Shown here: positions 1 through 5,053 of the stretch, piece by piece
How the letters are laid out: each line of letters starts with the position of its first letter
Position numbering within the stretch: the first letter of the stretch is position 1
Source: Acidobacteriaceae bacterium
GTDB lineage: Bacteria; Acidobacteriota; Terriglobia; Terriglobales; Acidobacteriaceae
Direction of reading: 5' to 3'
DNA: 5,718 nt
Assembly (NCBI GenBank): GCA_030049955.1
Contig: JASIJX010000187.1
Span: forward strand, 1-5,718
Program-made: the position numbers and the translations under genes
Notes under the pieces: generated by a model
What the model saw: the letters and a program-made list of their open reading frames with translations, nothing else
Databases searched by the model: none
What the model was told of the DNA's origin: nothing

Positions 1-40
1 GGCTCGGCGCGCTGCGTTGCCTCTGAAAAGCCGTTGGAGG

Positions 41-1657
41 TCAGTGCGCACCCGGCGGCGCCTTCATATGCTTGGGCGGCTTTTTGAACAGCCATGTGGC
101 ACCCGCGCAAAAGAACGCCAGCACCGCGGTCCAGCGGAAGATGTCCACATACGAGAGTAGGGTCGACTGCTTTAGCAATTGACCATAAAGCAGCCCATAT
201 GCTCCCGGGCGCGCGCCGCCCGGGCCGATCTGGCGGCCGAGGTAGCCGGCTAGCGCTGCTGACCTCTGTTGTAGCTCCATGCTCGACGTGCTCAGGTGGC
301 CCGCCAGGTATGTCTGGTGCAGCGCCGAGCGGCGAACGAGCATTGTCGTGGCCATGGAGATGCCCACCGATCCGCCGATATTGCGCAGCATGTTAAAGAG
401 GCCGGTTGCGCTACCCATGTCGCGGTTTGGAATCGTCATGGTTGTCATGGTGGCCAGCGGAACGAAGACGAAGCTCAGCGCAAAGCCGGTAAGCACGATG
501 GGCACGAGGAGTGTAAGCGGGCCAATGTTCAGGTTGACCGAGCCGAAGATGTACGAGCAGATGCCGAAGCCGACAAAACCGGCGCTGAGCAGCTTGCGGT
601 TATCAATACGCGAGCCTAGAAAGCCGATGACCGGCGAGCCAATGAATGATCCGATGCCGCGCGGGCCCACGACCAGGCCGGCGGAAAAGGCCGTGTAGCC
701 GAGCACCTCCTGATAGTAGAGCGGCAAGAAGGTAATGGTGATGTAAATGCACATACCCAGCAGGGCGATCATGAAGCAGCCTGTGCGCAGGTTGTAGTCC
801 TTGAGCACGTGCAGGTCGACCAGGCCGCTGGGATTGGACCAGGAACGCCAGACCCAGAGCACGAGCCCAACGATGGCTGCCCCCGCAGCCCAGCGCACCC
901 AAATCGCGCCGAACCAGTCAACCTCCTGGCCTTTGTCGAGCACGATTTGCAAGCATCCGGTCCAAATCACCAGCAGACCGAAGCCGATGTTGTCGAAAGC
1001 ACCTACTTTTGCGTGCTTGATGTACGGAGGATCGTGGACGAAGCGGCTGATCATGATAACGGCCAGCACGCCTACCGGGATGTTGATGTAGAAGGCGTAG
1101 CGCCAACTGTAGGTGTCTGTGAGCCAGCCGCCCAGCGTGGGGCCCAGCACTGGCGCCACTACGATGCCCAGCGCATAGGCCGCCATGGCTGCTGAGCGCT
1201 TGGCTGGCGGAAAGCTCTCGAGCAGGATGGACTGCGAGATCGGCTGCAGCGCGCCTCCGCCTGCGCCTTGCATCACTCGGGCCAGCAGAATCACACCCAA
1301 AGACGGCGCCGCTCCGCAGAAGAATGAAGCGACGGTGAAGATGATTACGCAGGTGAGCAGGAAACGCTTGCGCCCGAACCGACGCGAGAACCAGCTCGAT
1401 GCCGGAAGAATGACAGCATTGGCGACCAGGTAACTGGTCAGCACCCATGTGGCTTCGTCAGTCGAGGCCGAAAGCGATCCGGCGATATATGGCAGCGCGA
1501 CGGACGCGATGGCCGTATCGAGCACTTCCATGAACGTGGGCAGCATGACGGCGACAGTCACCAGCCACGGATTCACGCCCTGCGTAAGCGGGTAGCGATC
1601 GAGTTCGGAGGGCTGTGTCGCGGAGGGCTGTATTGCGGCTGCGGTGTCCGGGCTCAT
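41..1657 (-). CDS. DHA2-family (EmrB/QacA-type) MFS multidrug efflux transporter
   Basis: Complete 538-residue protein, a normal length for 14-helix drug:H+ antiporters of the inner membrane. Seen in the sequence: a soluble N-terminus of about 28 residues, then first-helix motif D1 (LDTAIASVALPYI, about residues 46-58, with Asp47 in the membrane). Motif A is at 87-101 (FSRRFGRKR). A motif-B-like Arg127 sits in LLARVMQGAGGG. The antiporter motif C is at 164-178 (APVLGPTLGGW). WRYAFYINIPVG at 185-196 and the long loop before the last helix are typical of EmrB relatives. ATG at 1657 is chosen because the reading frame extends upstream only to a TTG at 1723, but no clear Shine-Dalgarno sequence precedes either. 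EmrB proteins often work with an EmrA membrane-fusion partner and an outer-membrane channel; neither is encoded here, although only 40 bases lie downstream. The family call is firm; the substrate cannot be read from sequence. Confidence 0.95.
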   Translation of the reverse strand: MSPDTAAAIQPSATQPSELDRYPLTQGVNPWLVTVAVMLPTFMEVLDTAIASVALPYIAGSLSASTDEATWVLTSYLVANAVILPASSWFSRRFGRKRFLLTCVIIFTVASFFCGAAPSLGVILLARVMQGAGGGALQPISQSILLESFPPAKRSAAMAAYALGIVVAPVLGPTLGGWLTDTYSWRYAFYINIPVGVLAVIMISRFVHDPPYIKHAKVGAFDNIGFGLLVIWTGCLQIVLDKGQEVDWFGAIWVRWAAGAAIVGLVLWVWRSWSNPSGLVDLHVLKDYNLRTGCFMIALLGMCIYITITFLPLYYQEVLGYTAFSAGLVVGPRGIGSFIGSPVIGFLGSRIDNRKLLSAGFVGFGICSYIFGSVNLNIGPLTLLVPIVLTGFALSFVFVPLATMTTMTIPNRDMGSATGLFNMLRNIGGSVGISMATTMLVRRSALHQTYLAGHLSTSSMELQQRSAALAGYLGRQIGPGGARPGAYGLLYGQLLKQSTLLSYVDIFRWTAVLAFFCAGATWLFKKPPKHMKAPPGAH

Positions 1658-1714
1658 GGGATCGCATAGAGGGTAAACGATCCACTCGGCCGCCGCCACT
1701 GACCGCAGTGCACC

Positions 1715-1748
1715 TTGACACAACGCGCCGGTCCCTTGATGCTAAACA
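1715..1748 (+). promoter_or_regulatory. possible promoter of the phosphoesterase operon
   Basis: A perfect TTGACA hexamer lies at 1715-1720, in the gap between the divergent transporter and phosphoesterase genes. A TGC-TAAACA sequence resembling an extended -10 box lies at 1740-1748, but the spacing of 22 bases is too long for a standard sigma-70 promoter. At the ideal spacing of 17 bases the match is poor (GATGCT). The position, about 40-70 bases before the start codon, is right, but the assignment is weak. Confidence 0.25.
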
Positions 1749-1774
1749 GTTCTGGCTTTTGCGATTTTGGGCTC

Positions 1775-1782
1775 AGAAGGAG
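1775..1782 (+). promoter_or_regulatory. ribosome binding site setting the GTG start of the DHH gene
   Basis: AGAAGGAG is a strong Shine-Dalgarno match that ends 7 bases before GTG at 1790. The reading frame is open upstream to an ATG at 1715, but that start has no such site and would add 25 residues unlike the family's N-terminus. GTG at 1790 puts the first DHH motif within the first 15 residues, as expected. Confidence 0.8.
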
Positions 1783-1789
1783 TTCCAGA

Positions 1790-2782
1790 GTGCGGGTTCG
1801 CGTTTTTTATCACGATAAATGTTTCGACGGCGCCTGTTCGGCCTCGTTGTTTACGCGCTTTCATCGCGAGCGCATCGCAGCGGGCGCGGAGTACGAGTAC
1901 CACGGTCTGGTGCATCGCGCCGGGGCGCTCTTCGATGAGTCGGAGTTCACCGGCGACGAGAACGCCATCGTGGACTTCAAGTACTCGTCATCGCCGCGCA
2001 TCACCTGGTGGTTCGATCACCACCTGTCGGCTTTTCTTACGCCTGCCGACCACGCGCACTTTGAGGCCTGCCAGCGCGATCCTGTGTGCGGGGCGCACAA
2101 GTTCTTCGACCCGCTTTACACTTCGTGCACCAGCTTTTTGGCGCACATTGCGTCCACGCGCTTCGGCTTCGACGCTGCGCCGGTCGCCGAACTGGTGAAG
2201 TGGGCCGACATTGTCGATGGCGCCAAGTACGAGAGCCCGAAGGCCGCGGTGGAGATGGCTGCGCCCGCCATGAAGCTGACGCTCATTATCGAGTCCACGC
2301 AGGATCCGGCGTTTATTCCGCGCCTGATTCCGCTGTTGACCGAGATGCCGCTTGCGGAGATTCTGAAGCAACCGTTCGTCGCGGAGCTTCTGCCGCCGCT
2401 GCTCGAGCGACACAGCCAGGCGCTCGAGCTTATCCGCAGCCGCGCAGAAGAGCGCGATGGGACCATCTTCTTCGATATCACCGATCACCCGCTTGAGGGC
2501 TTCAACAAGTTCATTCCGTATTACCTGTATCCTCACGCGACTTATTCGATTGGCCTGTCGAAGTCGAGCTTCCGGACGAAGGTCGCGGTCGGCTCGAACC
2601 CGTGGACGACGGCAGATCCAGCGAAGATGGTGAACCTGGCGGCTATCTGCGAGCGTTATGGCGGCGGCGGTCATGCGCGCGTGGGCGCGGTCAGCTTTCC
2701 GCCGGATCAGGAAGACGAGGCCCGCGCTGCGGCGAAGGAGATTGTCGCCGAGCTGCGGGCTAAGAATCCTATGAAGCTGTAG
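1790..2782 (+). CDS. DHH/DHHA1-family phosphoesterase (NrnB/RecJ-like superfamily)
   Basis: 330-residue cytoplasmic protein starting at GTG. The DHH signature motifs appear in order. Motif I is HDKCFDG at residues 8-14, a motif II Asp is at 62 (IVDF), and the name-giving Asp76-His77-His78 lies in WFDHHLS. A motif-IV-type aspartate is at 140 or 143 (WADIVDG). The C-terminal DHHA1 substrate-binding motif is RYGGGGHARVG at 289-299. These residues bind Mn2+ or similar metals and cleave phosphodiester bonds. Characterised relatives degrade nanoRNA, pAp or cyclic dinucleotides, or act as single-strand exonucleases. From memory the compact layout fits the group with NrnB and putative cyclic-nucleotide phosphodiesterases (COG2404-like) better than full-length RecJ. 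No membrane helix, PAS, GGDEF or CBS domain is present, so it is not GdpP-like. It is the first gene of a two-gene unit. The family is secure; the substrate is not known. Confidence 0.9.
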   Translation: MRVRVFYHDKCFDGACSASLFTRFHRERIAAGAEYEYHGLVHRAGALFDESEFTGDENAIVDFKYSSSPRITWWFDHHLSAFLTPADHAHFEACQRDPVCGAHKFFDPLYTSCTSFLAHIASTRFGFDAAPVAELVKWADIVDGAKYESPKAAVEMAAPAMKLTLIIESTQDPAFIPRLIPLLTEMPLAEILKQPFVAELLPPLLERHSQALELIRSRAEERDGTIFFDITDHPLEGFNKFIPYYLYPHATYSIGLSKSSFRTKVAVGSNPWTTADPAKMVNLAAICERYGGGGHARVGAVSFPPDQEDEARAAAKEIVAELRAKNPMKL

Positions 2783-2786
2783 CGAG

Positions 2787-3194
2787 ATGCCGGATTACCT
2801 GTTCGCCTACGGAACGCTGCTGCCGGGCGCTGCGCCGGCTGAGATTACCCGCGCGGCGGCGCGGCTCAAGCCGGTCGGCGAAGGATCGGTGCGCGGACGG
2901 CTTTACAATCTCGGGCACTTTCCGGGAGCGGTGCTCGATCCGGCCGGCGAACAGGTCATTCACGGCGTCGTCTTCAAGCTGCCAGGCGATGCTGCGACTC
3001 TGGCTGCACTCGATTTGTACGAGGAGTTCGATCCTGAGAATGCAGCGGCGAGCCAGTTCCTGCGCACACGCTGCGTGGCGAGCGTCGCGTCAGGAGCTGC
3101 GCTTGAGTGCTGGATCTATGTCTACAACCGCGGAATAAAAAACGTTCCGCTGGTTGAGGGCGGGCGCTGGAACGCCGGCACGGTCAGTGTCTGA
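2787..3194 (+). CDS. gamma-glutamylcyclotransferase-fold (AIG2/GGCT-like) protein
   Basis: 135-residue cytoplasmic protein, the usual size for single-domain bacterial GGCT-like proteins. Seen: the substrate-loop signature YGTLLPG at 8-14, LYNLGHFPG at 39-47 (the second conserved strand and glycine turn), LDLYEEFDPEN at 75-85 and WIYVYN at 109-114. In the family a glutamate in the LDxYE segment is the catalytic base; here Glu79 is the likely equivalent, with Glu80 next to it. Characterised members release 5-oxoproline from gamma-glutamyl-amino acids or gamma-glutamylamines, but many bacterial ones have no known substrate. ATG begins 4 bases after the stop of the phosphoesterase gene with only a weak ribosome site, suggesting translational coupling in one operon. 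The last 11 bases overlap the 3' end of the opposing membrane-protein gene. Fold assignment is confident; the exact reaction is open. Confidence 0.88.
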   Translation: MPDYLFAYGTLLPGAAPAEITRAAARLKPVGEGSVRGRLYNLGHFPGAVLDPAGEQVIHGVVFKLPGDAATLAALDLYEEFDPENAAASQFLRTRCVASVASGAALECWIYVYNRGIKNVPLVEGGRWNAGTVSV

Positions 3195-3729
3195 GAATGG
3201 CGACTGAGCCGGCGCTTAGCAGCCAAAGGTCGAAGATGGCGAAGGAATGGAGCAGCGCGACCTCTGCTGCCACACGCATCGGGCGCAGTCCGCGCTTGAG
3301 AACGAACCGCGCCAGCAGGCCCTCGAGAGGAAACTGTGCGAAGAGCATAAATTGCGGCAGCAGGTGCGTGATCCCGCCCACCTGAACTTCGGGGCGGTTG
3401 GCGAGTTCAACAAAAGGAAAAATCAGAGGCATGCCCCAGGGACCGAACGAGTGGGCAATCTCCTGGAGCTGGGGTGCGAACGCTCCGAGCAAAAGGCCCA
3501 ACCACAGCGGCCAGAGCGCGATGAGTCTTTCGAGCTGCCGCTGACGACGCTCGTCAAGCTGTCGCTGGCGCAGAACGGCAAGGTTGGCCTGGAGTATCCG
3601 CTTGTAGATGAGTTCCACGGCTGCGATGGAGTCGATAGGACTGCGTCGACCCACTAGAGGGTCACGCCTGCCCGGTCCGGATCGGGATTGAGCGGTCGGT
3701 GTGCTTTGCGTCATGGCTGGGGGAGTCAT
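3184..3729 (-). CDS. small multi-helix membrane protein of unknown function
   Basis: 181 residues from ATG at 3729; I do not recognise the family. The N-terminal 30 or so residues are rich in Ser, Pro, Thr and Arg and probably disordered. Residues 36-69 form a charged amphipathic helix with many Arg and Gln (RQRQLDERRQRQLERL). Four hydrophobic stretches follow, at about 69-87, 97-111, 122-141 and 153-177, which suggests a protein of the inner membrane with three or four passes. There are no Cys clusters or recognisable catalytic motifs. The start is uncertain: in-frame alternatives are TTG at 3765 and ATG at 3714, and none has a well-placed Shine-Dalgarno sequence (an AGGG abuts the ATG at 3729). 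It reads convergently into the GGCT-like gene. Consistent hydrophobic segments and length make it a real gene; no function is inferred. Confidence 0.75.
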   Translation of the reverse strand: MTPPAMTQSTPTAQSRSGPGRRDPLVGRRSPIDSIAAVELIYKRILQANLAVLRQRQLDERRQRQLERLIALWPLWLGLLLGAFAPQLQEIAHSFGPWGMPLIFPFVELANRPEVQVGGITHLLPQFMLFAQFPLEGLLARFVLKRGLRPMRVAAEVALLHSFAIFDLWLLSAGSVAILRH

Positions 3730-3730
3730 C

Positions 3731-3739
3731 CCTATAGCA
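3731..3739 (-). promoter_or_regulatory. possible extended -10 element before the membrane-protein gene
   Basis: On the minus strand TGCTATAGG matches the extended -10 pattern (TGnTATAAT-like, 4 of 6 in the hexamer). It lies immediately before the ATG at 3729, so transcription from it would give a nearly leaderless message or one starting at ATG 3714. No good -35 hexamer is found at normal spacing. Weak evidence. Confidence 0.2.
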
Positions 3740-3789
3740 TGCGTGTCATTGAACCGATTTTGCAATCAGTTTTACGGTGGGAATGCACA

Positions 3790-3853
3790 GTACGAAAGTA
3801 CTTGAGACAGTACTGACGGTACTAAAGTCTGATGGGCGGGCTGTACTAAAGTC
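3790..3853. repeat. GTAC-rich repeat cluster, possible operator
   Basis: Five GTAC tetramers begin at 3790, 3798, 3810, 3819 and 3843. The first two form a hairpin-capable GTAC-GAAA-GTAC palindrome, and AGTACT occurs twice, 12 bases apart (3797 and 3809). The 11-base word GTACTAAAGTC is repeated exactly at 3819-3829 and 3843-3853; the second copy contains the stop codon of the HD hydrolase gene. The block lies 60-125 bases upstream of the minus-strand membrane-protein start, where a regulator could bind. Palindromic half-sites of this kind suggest a dimeric transcription factor, but no regulator gene is in the window. It is not a terminator, because no T-tract follows. Confidence 0.5.
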
Positions 3854-4448
3854 CCAGCGCAGCGGAGCGGTTCTTCATTGCCTCGATGCAGAAGGCGATG
3901 TGGGCATCAAGATCCACGCCGAGTTCGGCGGCGCCCTGCATAATGTCCTCGCGACGGACGGCGCGGGCGAAGGCCTTGTCCTTCATCTTCCTGCGCACGC
4001 CGGCTACCTCCACGTCGGCGATGGCTTTGGTGGGCTTGACGAGCGCGCAGGCGGTCAGGAAACCAGCAAGCTCGTCGCAGGCGAAGAGGGTTTTTGCCAA
4101 GTGGGTTTCGCGCGCCACGCCGGAGTAGTCGGCGTGGCCGAGAATGGCGTTGCGCAGCTCTTGCGGCCAGCCCTGCCGCTCCAGTTCGCGGACGCCGACG
4201 AAGGGGTGCTCTTCCTGGGTGGGATGGCACTCGTAGTCGAAGTCGTGGAGCAGGGCAGTGGCGGAGTAAAGATTGACCAGAGCGGCGCGTTCTTCCCCCT
4301 TGAGGCCCAGGCGGCCGGCTTCGGCTTCGCCGTAGGCAGCGACACAGGCTTCGACGGCCAGGGCGTGCTTGCGCAGGCTCTCGCTTTCGGTCCACTCGGT
4401 GAGCAGATCCCAGGCTCGCTCGCGGGTATGGGCTTGGTCGGTGGTCAT
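3846..4448 (-). CDS. HD-superfamily metal-dependent phosphohydrolase
   Basis: 200-residue cytoplasmic protein. The HD metal ligands are all visible: His28 (LRKHALAVE), His68-Asp69 (ALLHDFDYE), a further His105 (ILGHADYSG) and Asp125 (FACDELAGF). Conserved-looking blocks follow, ALVKPTKAI at 135-143 and RRKMKDKAFAR at 152-162, and then GAAELGVDLDAHI. This exact series of blocks I recall from a widespread family of about 190-200-residue predicted hydrolases (COG2316-like). Its substrate is, to my knowledge, not established; HD enzymes generally hydrolyse phosphomonoesters, nucleotides or phosphodiesters. ATG at 4448 is preceded by a weak GGAAAA ribosome site. The gene stands alone: upstream is a long non-coding spacer, downstream the GTAC cluster. 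The TAG stop lies inside one GTAC repeat copy. Family assignment is confident; the biological role is unknown. Confidence 0.9.
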   Translation of the reverse strand: MTTDQAHTRERAWDLLTEWTESESLRKHALAVEACVAAYGEAEAGRLGLKGEERAALVNLYSATALLHDFDYECHPTQEEHPFVGVRELERQGWPQELRNAILGHADYSGVARETHLAKTLFACDELAGFLTACALVKPTKAIADVEVAGVRRKMKDKAFARAVRREDIMQGAAELGVDLDAHIAFCIEAMKNRSAALGL

Positions 4449-4525
4449 GGTACGTTTTCCGGGTGTTCGTAATTCTACTGCGTGCAGTGTCAGAATCTTG
4501 CCGGTTCATCTGACTGGCCGGTGCG

Positions 4526-4555
4526 CCCCCTCCCCCACGCAATCCCCGGGCCCCC
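4526..4555 (-). promoter_or_regulatory. G-quadruplex motif upstream of the HD hydrolase gene
   Basis: Read on the minus strand, four G-runs of 5, 4, 5 and 5 are separated by loops of 3 (CCC), 7 (ATTGCGT) and 1 (A). This satisfies the standard intramolecular quadruplex pattern. It lies 78-107 bases before the HD gene start on that gene's coding strand, so it could form in the promoter DNA or in the 5' leader RNA. A CCCGGG palindrome at 4545-4550 offers a competing hairpin. The pattern is certain; any function is unproven. Confidence 0.5.
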
Positions 4556-4646
4556 TGCCAAAAGTCCCGAGGTCTATTCTTTTCAACAGGATAGATGGTG
4601 GACTGCCGGCCTTTGTTCTTGTTTTTCAGGCACTTAGGATCCCCAG

Positions 4647-4671
4647 GTCCCGAAATTCAGCAATTTGGGAC
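4647..4671. repeat. imperfect inverted repeat (hairpin)
   Basis: GTCCC (4647-4651) and AAATT (4653-4657) pair with AATTT (4662-4666) and GGGAC (4667-4671), giving a 10-base-pair stem with one bulged G and a CAGC loop. No T-tract follows on either strand, so it does not look like an intrinsic terminator. The left arm lies in CCCAGGTCCC (4642-4651), which recurs at 4971-4980. Confidence 0.55.
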
Positions 4672-4785
4672 ATTGTCCAGCTGCGGAGTTGAAGGCCTAT
4701 TTCTGTGTAACTGTGAAAATAGTTTTTGGCAAGTTGCTGAATATGCCTAAGTTGCTTGAGAAAACGCATCGGTTCTGCAGAATTC

Positions 4786-4854
4786 TCAAAAAATATCGTG
4801 GGGGTCGGCGATCCGCTTGATGGTAAAGTCGGGTCGCTCGTGGCGCGGGTTCAT
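4786..4854 (-). other. doubtful 22-codon reading frame, possible small peptide or gene remnant
   Basis: An ATG at 4854 is preceded by GAAGAGAG with 5 bases of spacing, a fair Shine-Dalgarno match. The peptide MNPRHERPDFTIKRIADPHDIF is charged and protein-like rather than low-complexity. It stops at TGA 4786-4788, and neither alternative frame continues it plausibly. It could be a leader peptide, a small protein, the broken start of a lost gene, or chance. I recognise no homologue. Confidence 0.15.
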
Positions 4855-4970
4855 GGAAACTCTCTTCGGAATTTCCGCAGTCGCTTTTATTGTGCGCTCA
4901 AGGGGGGAAATTATTTGCAAGGTTGGCGGCGGCGAGGTGGGAATGTTCGGAGGGGTTGGTGTCGTGGTCT

Positions 4971-4996
4971 CCCAGGTCCCAAAAGCGGGACCCGGG
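4971..4996. repeat. REP-like hairpin with a shared 10-base word
   Basis: CCCAGGTCCC (4971-4980), a 6-base loop, then GGGACCCGGG (4987-4996) form a 10-base-pair stem; the single mismatch becomes a G-U pair in minus-strand RNA. The left arm is identical to 4642-4651. The hairpin lies 58-83 bases beyond the stop of the minus-strand coiled-coil gene, so it could protect or end that transcript, but no T-run follows on the minus strand. The following GGGGCACCC and GGATCCGGGCCA words resemble a dispersed acidobacterial repeat, from memory only. Confidence 0.5.
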
Positions 4997-5053
4997 GCAC
5001 CCACTTCTCTTGCTCAATTTTGGTTCACGGGATCCGGGCCATCCGCCCGCCCG

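Larger units (their letters stand above)
4449..5053. other. 605-base intergenic spacer without a convincing gene
   Basis: No open frame on either strand here has a recognisable protein, steady codon use or a good start, except a doubtful 22-codon frame at 4786-4854. The spacer includes the upstream region of the HD gene, a four-run G-quadruplex motif, hairpins at 4647-4671 and 4971-4996, and a repeated octamer AAGTTGCT at 4731-4738 and 4749-4756. Its texture (C-rich tract, then structured AT-richer DNA, then GGGACC/GGGGCACCC/GGGCCA words) resembles dispersed intergenic repeats I remember from Acidobacteriaceae genomes. That resemblance is from memory and was not tested. Confidence 0.6.

Noticed and set aside
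1..40. Left-edge 40 bases after the transporter stop
   Set aside because: Too short to call a gene, terminator or repeat; nothing recognisable seen.
918..1448. Second minus-strand frame inside the transporter gene
   Set aside because: Arg/His/Gly-rich shifted-frame translation of the transporter; the real frame has complete helices and MFS motifs throughout.
1658..1723. Upstream extension of the transporter to a TTG start at 1723
   Set aside because: The extra 22 residues are not typical of the family, TTG is a rare start, and it has no Shine-Dalgarno sequence; ATG at 1657 is simpler.
1715..1789. Upstream ATG at 1715 as start of the DHH protein
   Set aside because: The GTG at 1790 has an excellent ribosome site and places motif I at the N-terminus; the 25 extra residues would have no counterpart in the family.
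1988..2674. Minus-strand open frame of 228 codons opposite the DHH gene
   Set aside because: The product is Arg-rich and low in structure, typical of an antisense shadow; the plus strand carries every DHH and DHHA1 motif.
3777..4472. Long plus-strand open frame (231 codons) opposite the HD hydrolase gene
   Set aside because: It is antisense to a gene with all HD ligands intact. Its Gly/Val/Ala-rich product has no recognisable motif and follows from the GC-rich codon pattern of the opposite strand.
4697..4727. CTATTT/AAATAG hairpin followed by TTTTT on the plus strand, terminator-like
   Set aside because: The stem is only six AT-rich pairs with a 14-base loop, and no plus-strand gene precedes it, so a terminator call is not supported.
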